12,422 bases of DNA from an uncultured Erysipelotrichaceae bacterium (GCA_902782915.1 CACZOV010000125.1:1-12422); one strand, 5' to 3'. Shown: positions 1 to 7,009, counted from the stretch's first letter. Made by a program: numbers and translations. Notes: a model not told the origin generated them from the sequence alone.

Positions 1-822
1 AATATAGAATATCAAATTGATGATGAGGTATATAATAAATTTATAGAAGATTTGAGGGTTAAAGTAAATGTTTCAAAACAAAAAGAAGTGTTTCGTATCT
101 CAAATGGTAATATTTTTTATCAAAAAGGAATAAATGGTTTTATTCTAGATGAAAGTAGTTTAAAAGATGATATTTTAAATTCTTTGAAAGAAAATACTAA
201 AGAAATATTGTTAAAAGGTAATATAGATGTTGTTTCTAATAGTCTAAGTTCTATTAATAAAAAGGTTGCTTCGTTTACAACTTATTATAATGAGTCTCAA
301 GGAAGAGCAAAAAATATTAGAAATGCTGTTAGTAAATTAAATGGTGCAATTGTTTATTCTGGAAATACTTTTTCATTTTATAGTGCAGTTGGACCTTATA
401 ATGGATCTCGAGGATATATATTTTATGGTAAAGATGTTGGATCAGGAGTTTGTCAAGTATCAACAACAATTTATAATGATGCTTTATCTCTAAACTTGCC
501 AATAGTATCACGTGAAAATCATGGTGATATGGTTTATTATGTAGATTATGGACTTGATGCAACTGTTTATGGAAAAAGTGTAGATATGAAGTTTAAAAAT
601 AATTCTAATTATCCAATTTATATAGAAGCAAGTGCTTCAAATGGAGTTTTAACAGTATCTTTTTGGTCAAATGAAAATATTATTAAACCAGGATATAGTT
701 ATAAAACAAGAGTAGAAAAAGTTAGTTATTTAGGATTTAAAACCTATTTAGATACATATTATAATGGAACAAAAATAGATTCAAAATATTTGAATAGTAG
801 TTATTATGTAAAGGGAAAATAG
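1..822 (+). CDS. VanW-domain cell-envelope protein, 5' end cut off by the window
   Basis: The frame is open from base 1, so the real start lies upstream; a TTG at 52 is internal and has no ribosome site. About 273 residues are visible. The second half carries the VanW signature: a segment NTFSFYSAVGPYNGSRGY, then GSGVCQVSTTIYNDALSLNL, then an HGDMVYYVDYGLDATV-like stretch and a beta-rich end. In YoaR-like proteins the VanW domain follows a peptidoglycan-binding-type domain and a membrane anchor; the first ~90 residues seen here would be the end of that preceding domain. VanW proteins sit at the cell surface; their biochemical role is not established, and the link to vancomycin resistance is historical. 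The stop is one base before the next ATG, so the two genes are probably translated from one message. Family assignment is firm; function is not. Confidence 0.88.
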   Translation, partial: NIEYQIDDEVYNKFIEDLRVKVNVSKQKEVFRISNGNIFYQKGINGFILDESSLKDDILNSLKENTKEILLKGNIDVVSNSLSSINKKVASFTTYYNESQGRAKNIRNAVSKLNGAIVYSGNTFSFYSAVGPYNGSRGYIFYGKDVGSGVCQVSTTIYNDALSLNLPIVSRENHGDMVYYVDYGLDATVYGKSVDMKFKNNSNYPIYIEASASNGVLTVSFWSNENIIKPGYSYKTRVEKVSYLGFKTYLDTYYNGTKIDSKYLNSSYYVKGK

Positions 823-823
823 T

Positions 824-1057
824 ATGGAAGAAGAAATTAAAAATTTAAAATTGGAAATAAATGTTTTAAAAAAAAGAATAGCATCTTTAGAAGCAATTAG
901 AAGAAGAGAAAATATTATTAAAATAATTAAATCTATTTTAATAATAGCTGCATTGATAACAATAGCAATTTATGTATATAATTGGTATACTCAAATCATG
1001 GGCGTTTATAATCAAACACAGGATTTTTTAAATGATCCTTTAAAATTTTTTAAATAA
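824..1057 (+). CDS. Small coiled-coil, single-pass membrane protein (hypothetical)
   Basis: A 77-residue protein. Residues 1-30 are Lys/Glu-rich with Leu/Ile spacing typical of a coiled coil (EEEIKNLKLEINVLKKRI). Residues about 34-53 form one hydrophobic helix (IIKSILIIAALITIAIYVY), followed by a short tail ending in DPLKFFK. The ATG comes one base after the VanW stop, and AAAGGG inside the end of that gene can act as its ribosome site, so translational coupling is likely. Positive charge before the helix predicts the coiled coil on the cytoplasmic side. I do not recognise a named family. A partner or scaffold for the VanW protein is a guess from adjacency only. Confidence 0.7.
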   Translation: MEEEIKNLKLEINVLKKRIASLEAIRRRENIIKIIKSILIIAALITIAIYVYNWYTQIMGVYNQTQDFLNDPLKFFK

Positions 1058-1136
1058 TGTTCACAAAAAAAACATATTATTATCATTTTAAAGACATATT
1101 TTAATTGTACACTTGTATTATGAAAGGAGGGATAAT

Positions 1137-1382
1137 ATAGAAATAAAGATTATTGGAAGAAATAAAAAAGACTATAAAAAAGTTAAAAAAGAGCTTATTA
1201 AGATTGCTGATAGTGAAAAGATGAATATTGAAGTAAAAGAAATAAATGATAATATAAATATTAGAAAATATAAAGTACTACAAACTCCTACCTTAGTTAT
1301 TAATGATGAATATAAATATGACTTAAAAAAAATTGATTATAATATTTTAAAACGGTTAGTCTTATTTTGTTCATTAGTATAA
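1137..1382 (+). CDS. Thioredoxin-fold protein (Thioredoxin_3-like) lacking CxxC, with a non-AUG start
   Basis: The product starts IEIKIIGRNKKDYKKVKKEL and later has LQTPTLVIND. This matches the layout of the small redox-disulfide (Thioredoxin_3) family: a beta strand, a G..C..C helix, and the cis-Pro TPxLVI strand. The usual GxxCxxC is here GRNKKDY, so both redox cysteines are missing; the only Cys is near the C-terminus (LFCSLV). The start is odd. A near-perfect ribosome site AAAGGAGGG lies at 1123-1131, and the codon at proper distance is ATA at 1137 (ATA at 1143 is also possible). The frame extends back to a TTG at 1113, but that would bury the ribosome site inside the gene. The first in-frame ATG (1221) would remove the first strand and helix. 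It may be an AUA-started gene or a decaying one. A hairpin terminator follows. Confidence 0.5.
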   Translation: MEIKIIGRNKKDYKKVKKELIKIADSEKMNIEVKEINDNINIRKYKVLQTPTLVINDEYKYDLKKIDYNILKRLVLFCSLV

Positions 1383-1563
1383 AAATTATTAGTTAATAAA
1401 ATACTGTTTTAATTCAAAACAGTATTTTTGTATATGTAAATAATATTTTGATATATTTGTAAAGTTTGTGTAAAACGAATGTAAATTGTTTGTATAAATA
1501 TTTTATGAAAATTTGTTTTTAAAAGTGATTATTTTTATATAAAATAAAACTCATTAGTATAAA
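1371..1563. repeat. Two copies of a 13-base repeat TCATTAGTATAAA
   Basis: TCATTAGTATAAA occurs at 1371-1383, across the stop codon of the thioredoxin-like gene, and again at 1551-1563, inside the hairpin between the convergent genes. In such AT-rich DNA this could be chance, or a trace of a small duplication. Confidence 0.3.
1399..1429 (+). terminator. Rho-independent terminator after the thioredoxin-like gene
   Basis: Perfect 12-base arms AAATACTGTTTT (1399-1410) and AAAACAGTATTT (1416-1427) flank a 5-base loop AATTC and run into T residues. It closes the VanW-to-thioredoxin-like unit. Confidence 0.85.
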
Positions 1564-1579
1564 TTACCAACGAGTTTTT
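1546..1579. terminator. Hairpin between convergent units, probable terminator for the zinc-ribbon gene
   Basis: Arms AAAACTCATT (1546-1555) and AACGAGTTTT (1569-1578) pair with one mismatch around a 13-base loop. T-rich sequence follows on both strands, so it can serve the minus-strand gene ending at 1584 and act as a backstop for the plus strand. Confidence 0.6.
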
Positions 1580-1583
1580 ATTA

Positions 1584-2009
1584 TTAAAACAAATTATATA
1601 GTGAATAATATATAAATTGATATAATATAAATGAAATTATAACTAAAATTAATGAAATTAATGATGGTTTATTTTTTCGTATTATAAGACATATTATAGA
1701 TATTATAAAAAATATAATAAAAGCGGGTACTATTAAAAAATTAAGTAAAATAGATAAACCACATACAAGACATTCTGGATCATCATTATGTATATATCTT
1801 GTAAAAACTAAGTATATTGTAAATAAAAATAGTAATATAGCAAAACCAATTGAAAAAAAATTAGTGATTTCAAATTTAGATTTATTATTTAAAAAGTCTT
1901 TTTTGATGCTTGGATTATCGTTAAAATTACTTATAATTTTACCACAATTTAAACATTTATCTGCATCTTCTTTTAATTCATAACCACAATTAGAACAATA
2001 TTTTTCCAT
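1584..2009 (-). CDS. Zinc-ribbon membrane protein (hypothetical)
   Basis: A 141-residue protein. Residues 5-23 form a zinc ribbon (CSNCG then CLNCG, Cys 5, 8, 19, 22), as in the zinc-ribbon/DZR-type N-termini common on Bacillota membrane proteins. A polar linker follows, then about three hydrophobic helices near residues 51-70, 84-110 and 115-137. A second pair, C80 and C83 (ECLVCG), sits in the loop before the second helix. The start has AGGAGA ribosome site and, further up, an extended -10. The upstream neighbour is the substrate-binding protein 39 bases away, but this gene seems to have its own promoter. Role unknown. Confidence 0.75.
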   Translation of the reverse strand: MEKYCSNCGYELKEDADKCLNCGKIISNFNDNPSIKKDFLNNKSKFEITNFFSIGFAILLFLFTIYLVFTRYIHNDDPECLVCGLSILLNFLIVPAFIIFFIISIICLIIRKNKPSLISLILVIISFILYQFIYYSLYNLF

Positions 2010-2019
2010 TAATATATTC

Positions 2020-2039
2020 TCCTAATTAGGATTATAACA
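2020..2039 (-). promoter_or_regulatory. Extended -10 promoter plus 12-base palindrome upstream of the zinc-ribbon gene
   Basis: On the minus strand TGTTATAAT (2031-2039) is a perfect extended -10; no good -35 is visible. Directly after it lies a perfect palindrome TCCTAATTAGGA (2020-2031) that contains part of the ribosome site of the zinc-ribbon gene. The promoter is well supported; an operator role for the palindrome is speculative. Confidence 0.45.
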
Positions 2040-2048
2040 TAAATTTTA

Positions 2049-3032
2049 TTATTTTGTATAAACTAAATTTTCATAGTTAACTTTTTCTTTTAATTCATTT
2101 GCGTTAATCATAATATCTTGTAAATGATCAAATGATTCTTCAGTAAATTCTGTTGTTTTAGGCCAAGTATCAACAGATTTGTATCGTTCTATAACAGTTG
2201 CTAGATCAGAAATACTTGTATCTGGAAATTCATCTTTAATTATCTCAGCAATTTCTTTACTTGAATGTGAATTAACATAATCAAGTCCCATTTGTATTGC
2301 TTTAGTAAAGTTTTCTATTATTTTAGGATTTTTTTCTATATAAGATATTCTAGCATTATATGCTGTATATGGAACAATTCCACCAAGTTCACCAAGACTT
2401 GCAACAATATAGCCAAATCCTTCTTGTTCAACTAAAGTTGCACTTGGTTCAAATAAAGATACAAAGTCACCAGTTCCAGAGATAAATGCTCCTTGCATAG
2501 CAGAGAAGGCTACACTTGTATCGAGTGTTACATCAGTTTTTGGGTTAATTCCATTTTTAGTTAATATATATTCTAAGGTCATTTCAGGCATTCCACCTTG
2601 ACGGCCAGCAATATAGTATTTTCCTTTTAAATCAGTAAGTTTAAAATCTTTTATATCTTTTCTTGCAACAATAAAACTTCCATCTTTTTGAGTAAGTTGA
2701 GCAAATGTTTTTAAATAATTCTTTTCTCCTTGATTATATACATAAATGGTTGCTTCAGATCCTGAAAAACCTATTTCAACATCCCCTGATAGTACAGCCG
2801 CTGTAACTTTATCTGCACCTGCTGTAAGTAATATTTCAACATCAAGACCTAAATCTTTAAAATAATTATTATGAAGTGCAACGTATTGGGGAGCATAAAA
2901 AATACTATGTGCAACTTCAGCAACTTTTACTTTTTCTAAATTATTATTTTGATTAGTATTTTTTAATAAAACACTTAAAGCAAGGACAACTATTATAATA
3001 AAAGCAATAATTGTAATTTTTGTTTTTTTCAT
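2049..3032 (-). CDS. ABC transporter substrate-binding protein, NMT1/SsuA-like, without its transporter genes
   Basis: A 327-residue periplasmic-binding-fold protein of the NMT1/THI5-like group (thiamine-precursor, sulfonate or nitrate-type uptake). The pattern SIFYAPQYVALHNNYFKDLG near residue 45 and AAVLSGDVEIGFSGSEA near residue 80 are typical. The mature protein would bind a small solute outside the membrane and deliver it to a permease/ATPase pair. No permease or ATPase gene is in the window. The N-terminus (MKKTKITIIAFIIIVVLALS) is a hydrophobic helix with no lipobox cysteine, so it should be a membrane-anchored or secreted protein rather than the lipoprotein usual in Gram-positives. 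Ribosome site GGAGGAA precedes the ATG. Substrate cannot be told from sequence by eye. Confidence 0.88.
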   Translation of the reverse strand: MKKTKITIIAFIIIVVLALSVLLKNTNQNNNLEKVKVAEVAHSIFYAPQYVALHNNYFKDLGLDVEILLTAGADKVTAAVLSGDVEIGFSGSEATIYVYNQGEKNYLKTFAQLTQKDGSFIVARKDIKDFKLTDLKGKYYIAGRQGGMPEMTLEYILTKNGINPKTDVTLDTSVAFSAMQGAFISGTGDFVSLFEPSATLVEQEGFGYIVASLGELGGIVPYTAYNARISYIEKNPKIIENFTKAIQMGLDYVNSHSSKEIAEIIKDEFPDTSISDLATVIERYKSVDTWPKTTEFTEESFDHLQDIMINANELKEKVNYENLVYTK

Positions 3033-3057
3033 ATATCAAATTTCCTCCAATCAAGGT

Positions 3058-3063
3058 ATTATA
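3058..3063 (-). promoter_or_regulatory. Probable -10 for the substrate-binding protein
   Basis: TATAAT on the minus strand, about 10 bases before the GGAGGAA ribosome site. No convincing -35 is present at the normal distance. I saw no riboswitch-like structure in this divergent gap. Confidence 0.4.
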
Positions 3064-3105
3064 TGAATTTATAAATAAATAGTTATATAAATCTTTAAAA
3101 TAACT

Positions 3106-3134
3106 TTGTTTTTTTTTTAATTATTTGCTATACT
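3106..3134 (+). promoter_or_regulatory. Promoter of rubrerythrin
   Basis: -35 TTGTTT (3106-3111), a 17-base spacer, then TATACT (3129-3134) preceded by TGC, making an extended -10. The start ATG at 3162 has ribosome site AAGGAGGT. Confidence 0.75.
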
Positions 3135-3161
3135 AAATATGATTAATTTAAGGAGGTAATT

Positions 3162-3701
3162 ATGGAATTAAGAGGAAGTAAAACTTATGAAAATTTACTT
3201 GCTGCATTTTCTGGTGAATCACAAGCTAGAAATAAATATACTTATTATGCAAGTAAAGCAAAAAAAGATGGATATGAGCAAATTGCAGCAATATTTGAAG
3301 AAACTGCTAATCAAGAAAAAGAACATGCTAAACTATGGTTTAAAGAACTTCATGGTGGAAGTATCCCAGAAACTTTAGATAATTTAAAAGATGCAGCTGA
3401 TGGTGAAAATTATGAATGGACTGATATGTATGATGAATTTGCAAGAGTTGCAGAAGAAGAAGGATTTACAGCTATAGCTAAGAAATTTAGAGGTGTTGCT
3501 GAAGTTGAGAAAATGCATGAAGAACGTTACAGAAAATTAATTAGTAATATGGAAAATGGATTGGTATTTTCTCGTGATGGAGATACTATTTGGCAATGTC
3601 GAAACTGTGGTCATATTGTAATTGGAAAAGATGCTCCTTTAGTTTGTCCTGTATGTGCTCATCCTCAAAGCTATTTTGAAATAAAAAAAGAAAATTACTA
3701 A
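3162..3701 (+). CDS. rbr: Rubrerythrin
   Basis: A 179-residue rubrerythrin of normal length, a cytoplasmic NADH-linked peroxidase that protects anaerobes from hydrogen peroxide. The N-terminal four-helix diiron domain shows GES (E19), the first ExxH (E52-H55), a YEWTDMY segment (E85, with D88 where the Desulfovibrio protein has Glu), and the second ExxH (E116-H119). The C-terminal rubredoxin-type iron site has C146-C149 and C162-C165 in CRNCG and CPVCAHP. All metal ligands expected are present apart from the Glu-to-Asp change, which I believe is common in clostridial members. Single gene with strong promoter, strong ribosome site and its own terminator. Confidence 0.96.
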   Translation: MELRGSKTYENLLAAFSGESQARNKYTYYASKAKKDGYEQIAAIFEETANQEKEHAKLWFKELHGGSIPETLDNLKDAADGENYEWTDMYDEFARVAEEEGFTAIAKKFRGVAEVEKMHEERYRKLISNMENGLVFSRDGDTIWQCRNCGHIVIGKDAPLVCPVCAHPQSYFEIKKENY

Positions 3702-3710
3702 AATGTTTTA

Positions 3711-3737
3711 AAAGTAAGATTAATTCTTGCTTTTTTT
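3711..3737 (+). terminator. Rho-independent terminator of rubrerythrin
   Basis: Nine-base arms AAAGTAAGA (3711-3719) and TCTTGCTTT (3725-3733) with one G-U pair, 5-base loop, followed by T4. Confidence 0.8.
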
Positions 3738-3786
3738 GTTTGTAAAAAAAACTTAAAGATTGAAATAAATGTTGTATAAAAAGTCG

Positions 3787-3819
3787 AATAAAAAAGAATA
3801 GTTGATATATCTATTCTTT
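3787..3819 (-). terminator. Rho-independent terminator of gpsA, overlapping its stop codon
   Basis: Perfect 9-base arms AAAGAATAG (3793-3801) and CTATTCTTT (3811-3819) with a 9-base loop. Read on the minus strand, the first arm contains the gpsA stop TAG and the second runs into TTTTTTATT. Confidence 0.8.
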
Positions 3820-4776
3820 GCTTTCTAAAAATTTAAGGATCATTGTATTTTCTTTACTTAAATAGACAATTTCATATAAAATGTCGATTATTTTAGACTC
3901 TATTTTATTATTTTTTAAAAAAGAATATATAATATTTAAATTTTCAACACCTTCAACAGTATTATTTTTCAAATATGAATTATAATCTTGATTACTTCCA
4001 ATTAATTTTCCAAACATAAAGTTTCTTGATTTATTGTTATTTGTGGTTAAAATGTAATCTCCAAGTCCTGCATAGGTATAAAAAGTTTTTTCATCTCCAC
4101 CAAGTTTTTTTATAATATTTTGAATTTCTTTACTTACATCAATTAAAAATTTAACATTTGAAGAAGAATTAATATTCATACCATTTAAAATACCAGATCC
4201 AATTGCCATGATATTTTTTAATATTCCACATAATTCTACTCCTATAATATCTGTAGTTGTTTCAAGGCTTAAAAATGAAATATTTGAAAATAAATTTTTA
4301 AAATAATCTAAGCTTGTTTTATTAATTGATGCTAAAGTAAGACCAATTGGAAACTTTTCTATTACATCACTTGCAAATGATGGACCACTAATACAGCAAA
4401 TTTTTGATGTTTGTAAAGTCTTTTTTATATAGTTATTTATAAAATCAATAGGATTGTTGACCATTCCTTTTGTTGCAATTAGTATTTCTTGATCTTTATA
4501 ATATGGTTTTAATTCTTCGATTGTACTTTTTACAAATTTTGCAGGTACTACTAGAATTAAAACATTGCTTTCATTTGATAGTTGTTGTAAGCTGTTTGTG
4601 AATTTAATTTTGTGATCTAATTCATAATTTATAGTTTTCAAATTAGTATGATTTTTTGTTAATTCGTGATATTCTTCTTCTATTGGTGTCCACATCATTA
4701 TATTTAAATTCTTTTTTTCTATTAGTGATGCTAAAGCAATTGCATATGCACCAGATCCTATAATGCCTATATTCAT
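3811..4776 (-). CDS. gpsA: Glycerol-3-phosphate dehydrogenase [NAD(P)+], divergent
   Basis: A 321-residue protein (family ~330) that would reduce dihydroxyacetone phosphate to sn-glycerol 3-phosphate for phospholipid synthesis. Visible motifs: Rossmann loop GSGAYAIA (7-14; usually GxGxWGTA), ATKG (K103), GPSFA (131-135), GVELCGILKNIMAIGSGI with the catalytic Lys at 187, and AGLGDYILTTNNNKSRN (236-252). The segment after NGM (SNVKFLIDVSKEI) lacks the usual TRG-type Arg and is about a residue short, so this is a divergent member. Ribosome site AGAGGA. Single gene, divergent from the DUF308 gene, ending in a hairpin that overlaps its stop. Assignment to the GpsA family is firm; activity is likely. 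Confidence 0.9.
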   Translation of the reverse strand: MNIGIIGSGAYAIALASLIEKKNLNIMMWTPIEEEYHELTKNHTNLKTINYELDHKIKFTNSLQQLSNESNVLILVVPAKFVKSTIEELKPYYKDQEILIATKGMVNNPIDFINNYIKKTLQTSKICCISGPSFASDVIEKFPIGLTLASINKTSLDYFKNLFSNISFLSLETTTDIIGVELCGILKNIMAIGSGILNGMNINSSSNVKFLIDVSKEIQNIIKKLGGDEKTFYTYAGLGDYILTTNNNKSRNFMFGKLIGSNQDYNSYLKNNTVEGVENLNIIYSFLKNNKIESKIIDILYEIVYLSKENTMILKFLESKE

Positions 4777-4797
4777 ATTTTTCCTCTTTTCTTATCT

Positions 4798-4806
4798 AGA
4801 ATATCA
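4798..4806 (-). promoter_or_regulatory. Extended -10 for gpsA
   Basis: TGATATTCT on the minus strand (TGn plus TATTCT), about 13 bases before the AGAGGA ribosome site. The -35 is weak. Confidence 0.45.
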
Positions 4807-4843
4807 TATTTTTTAAATAAATAAAACAAAATTTAAAAAAAGT

Positions 4844-4873
4844 TTGCGTATTGGGATATACTTATTGTATAAT
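4844..4873 (+). promoter_or_regulatory. Promoter of the DUF308 gene
   Basis: -35 TTGCGT (4844-4849), 18-base spacer, -10 TATAAT (4868-4873). The ribosome site GAGTGAGG precedes the ATG at 4893. Confidence 0.65.
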
Positions 4874-4892
4874 TTATTTAGAGTGAGGTTAT

Positions 4893-5489
4893 ATGAAAAT
4901 AAATATTAAAGATTATACAAGTGTAGTTTCATTAATTAGTTCGGTTTTGTTTTTAATACTTGGGGCTGTTATGTATACTAACCCAAGTGCTGTTGTAATT
5001 TTTACAACATATATTATTGGGGGATTATTAATTCTAATTGGAGTATTTAAATGTGTAAAAAACTATTTAGATATAAAAAAGGATAATAGTATTTCATCAA
5101 CTGAAATGATTGTTGGAATAGTTTTAATTGTTCTTGGAGTAGTTTGTATTTTTTTAGCTGGAGTGGTTGAAGCTTTTATTCGATTAGTAATAGGGGGATG
5201 GATTCTTATATCAGGAATTAATAGATTGATAAATTCTTTATATCTTGATAAAAAAACAAGTAAGTTTTGGATTATGCTATTTTTATCACTTATATTAATT
5301 GGTGGTGGACTTTATACAATTCTTGAAGTGAATCTTGCTTTTAAGGCAATTGGAATTGTTCTTATGATTTATTCTATTTTGGAAATAGTTGGTTATATTT
5401 TTAATAAGCGAAGTGTAACTGTTATAAAAACACAATCAGAACCAAAAGAAAAAGTGATTGAAGCTGAATTAATTGATACAAAAAAATAG
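4893..5489 (+). CDS. DUF308 (HdeD-like) membrane protein
   Basis: A 198-residue protein with about six hydrophobic helices (near residues 10-30, 34-55, 70-92, 94-112, 123-143, 147-168) and a charged cytoplasmic tail of about 28 residues (PKEKVIEAELIDTKK). Helix pairs with short loops, and internal similarity between pairs such as ILGAVMYTNPSAVV and IFLAGVVEAFIRLVIGGWIL, are typical of the DUF308/HdeD family. The family's role in Gram-positives is unknown; E. coli HdeD is linked to acid resistance. Own promoter and shared terminator, so a single-gene unit. Confidence 0.82.
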   Translation: MKINIKDYTSVVSLISSVLFLILGAVMYTNPSAVVIFTTYIIGGLLILIGVFKCVKNYLDIKKDNSISSTEMIVGIVLIVLGVVCIFLAGVVEAFIRLVIGGWILISGINRLINSLYLDKKTSKFWIMLFLSLILIGGGLYTILEVNLAFKAIGIVLMIYSILEIVGYIFNKRSVTVIKTQSEPKEKVIEAELIDTKK

Positions 5490-5512
5490 AAACAATGTGA
5501 ATCGTTTCTTTA
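5481..5512. terminator. Bidirectional terminator between DUF308 gene and the convergent unknown gene
   Basis: Short arms AGAAAC (5488-5493) and GTTTCT (5504-5509), with an A run upstream and T-rich sequence downstream on the plus strand and a T run on the minus strand. It overlaps the stop of the plus gene and abuts the stop of the minus gene. Confidence 0.6.
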
Positions 5513-6496
5513 TTTTATCTTTCTTTGACTATAAAATCTTTTACATGCTTCTTGAAATGTTTCATTACTAACAGGAACACCACATGTCTTTAAATTTTCA
5601 ATTATCTCTTGTTTATCATCATTCATTACTTCAATTATTTCTGAGTTGATATTTAATTTAAATGATGTTTGTAGTAAAGCATTTATTTGATGTATTGGAA
5701 GAGTTCTTATATTTCTTAAAGGATTTACTAACATTCTAAATTTTTTAGCATTAATTGGATCTAAAATTTGATCAGCTTTTTTTACAATTTCAGAAATATC
5801 ATATACACTTAGTTTAGATAAATCAAATAAATCTATTTTTCCATCGTTATTATCTATAAATTCTATAATACTATAAATATCTTGTTGTAATTCTTCATCT
5901 TTTCTTGCTTCTTTTTGAGCTAATATATATGTGTATTCTTCATATAAATCTTCATCTTCTTTTTTTACTATATTTAAATAACGTAAAAAGATCTGTTTGG
6001 AAATTCCTTTATTGAAGCAAAAGCGAAGAATAGAGTATTTAGAATTTATAAATTCTAATACAATTTCTTTTGCGGTTGGTGAGATACCATTTATACTTGT
6101 TTTAGGTCTATCTTTTTTGTATAGATATATACCATAGTTTTCAATTTTTTTTGTTAATTTGCTAATCTCTTCTTCTTTAAAATAGTATAGTTCTGGCCTA
6201 TAGTATAAAAAGTATGATAGAATGTTGTCTTTTAAATATTTAAAAGATTTTTTTGTTGATTCTAAATAACTATTGATTTCCTCATCTGAATCTAACAAAA
6301 TTAAATGATCAAATATTTTAGCATATTCTGGTTTCATTTTATTGTTAAAAATATAGCTTTTTACATGATCAAAAAAACGTGTTTCTGTTAGTTTTAATCC
6401 TAGAATGTAATATTTTAAGACATTTTTCTTTTGATGATATTTCATGTAGCAAGAATAACATATATAGTCTAATTGTTGATTATTAAAATTTTCCAT
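5510..6496 (-). CDS. Unknown protein with N-terminal CxxC and HTH-like segment
   Basis: A 328-residue soluble, charged protein that I cannot assign to a named family. Near the N-terminus C13 and C16 (CYSCYMKYHQKK) could bind a metal, though no second pair is obvious. Residues about 138-188 (SPTAKEIVLEFINSKYSILR, then FCFNKGISKQIFLRYLNIVK) have the rhythm of a helix-turn-helix: a short helix, 'SILRFC', a GISKQIF turn and a recognition-like helix. The last third is helical and ends in ETFQEACKRFY. I have an impression that such proteins occur as paralogues in uncultured AT-rich Bacilli, but cannot verify it. Ribosome site AAGGGGGA, a strong promoter (6524-6552), and a shared terminator make it a stand-alone unit. 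DNA binding is inference. Confidence 0.65.
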   Translation of the reverse strand: MENFNNQQLDYICYSCYMKYHQKKNVLKYYILGLKLTETRFFDHVKSYIFNNKMKPEYAKIFDHLILLDSDEEINSYLESTKKSFKYLKDNILSYFLYYRPELYYFKEEEISKLTKKIENYGIYLYKKDRPKTSINGISPTAKEIVLEFINSKYSILRFCFNKGISKQIFLRYLNIVKKEDEDLYEEYTYILAQKEARKDEELQQDIYSIIEFIDNNDGKIDLFDLSKLSVYDISEIVKKADQILDPINAKKFRMLVNPLRNIRTLPIHQINALLQTSFKLNINSEIIEVMNDDKQEIIENLKTCGVPVSNETFQEACKRFYSQRKIK

Positions 6497-6523
6497 ATAA
6501 TTTCCCCCTTAAAAATCCTTAAT

Positions 6524-6552
6524 ATTATACTACATTATTAAAAAAAAAGCAA
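6524..6552 (-). promoter_or_regulatory. Promoter of the unknown 328-residue protein
   Basis: On the minus strand -35 TTGCTT (6547-6552), exact 17-base spacer, -10 TATAAT (6524-6529). It lies just beyond the dut terminator. Confidence 0.75.
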
Positions 6553-6583
6553 GAAAAAAAGATTTAGTTCGTTGAACCAAATC
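6552..6583 (-). terminator. Rho-independent terminator of the nrdD-like/dut unit
   Basis: Perfect 10-base arms GATTTAGTTC / GAACCAAATC with one G-U pair (6561-6570 and 6574-6583), a 3-base loop, then a T run on the minus strand. The last codons and the stop of dut form the stem. Confidence 0.88.
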
Positions 6584-6998
6584 CTCCTTGTCCTCTTTCA
6601 GTATCTGGAAGTTCTTCTGCCTCAAGAAAATTTACTTGTAAAAATGGGGTAATAACTATTTGAGCAATTCTTTCATTTGGAGTGATAGTTTGAATACTTT
6701 TTGAGTGATTATAAAGGCAAACCATTATTTCACCACGATAATCAGCATCAATTACACCAACTTTATTTGCAGGTGCAAGACCTTTTTTTGTTCCAAGTGA
6801 ACTTCTAGCATAGATAAGTCCTACATATCCTTTTGGAATAGCCATGGCTAAACCAGTTCTTATCATAATACTTTCACATGGTTCTATATTAATTTCAGAG
6901 TCTAATAGAGCATAAAGATCAGCACCAGCTGAATCAATTGTCCCATATGTTGGAATAGTTGCCCTTTTATCTAATTTTTTAATTTTTAATGTTTCCAT
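6564..6998 (-). CDS. dut: dUTP diphosphatase (dUTPase)
   Basis: A 144-residue trimeric-type dUTPase that hydrolyses dUTP to dUMP, keeping uracil out of DNA and feeding thymidylate synthesis. All five motifs are present: AGADLYA (24-30), ARSSLGTKKG (64-73), GVIDADYRGE (81-90, catalytic Asp84), NERIAQIVI (109-117) and the C-terminal Gly-rich lid RGQGGFGST (135-143). Ribosome site AGAAGGAGA lies in the 11-base gap after the upstream NrdD-like gene; no promoter fits in that gap, so the two are one transcript. The stop codon is inside the terminator stem. Confidence 0.96.
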   Translation of the reverse strand: METLKIKKLDKRATIPTYGTIDSAGADLYALLDSEINIEPCESIMIRTGLAMAIPKGYVGLIYARSSLGTKKGLAPANKVGVIDADYRGEIMVCLYNHSKSIQTITPNERIAQIVITPFLQVNFLEAEELPDTERGQGGFGSTN

Positions 6999-7009
6999 AA
7001 TATCTCCTT

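Noticed and set aside
329..562. Minus-strand open frame of 77 codons inside the VanW gene
   Set aside because: Low-complexity His/Leu-rich product antisense to a clear domain; no ribosome site. Shadow of the real gene.
1116..1121. TATTAT as a -10 for the thioredoxin-like gene
   Set aside because: It would place the start of transcription inside the ribosome site, and no -35 is at the right distance.
1120..1140. Seven-codon mini-frame ATG...TAG overlapping the ribosome site of the thioredoxin-like gene, as a leader peptide
   Set aside because: Has no ribosome site of its own and its codons simply are the ribosome site of the next gene.
1430..1545. Repeated GTAAA/TTTGTA words between the convergent genes as a CRISPR-like or iteron array
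   Set aside because: Copies are short, unevenly spaced and expected in such AT-rich sequence.
3033..3161. Possible thiamine riboswitch upstream of the substrate-binding protein
   Set aside because: No conserved riboswitch core is seen and the leader is too short for one.
3187..3378. Open frame of 63 codons inside rubrerythrin
   Set aside because: Overlaps the well-supported rubrerythrin in another frame and has no independent signals.
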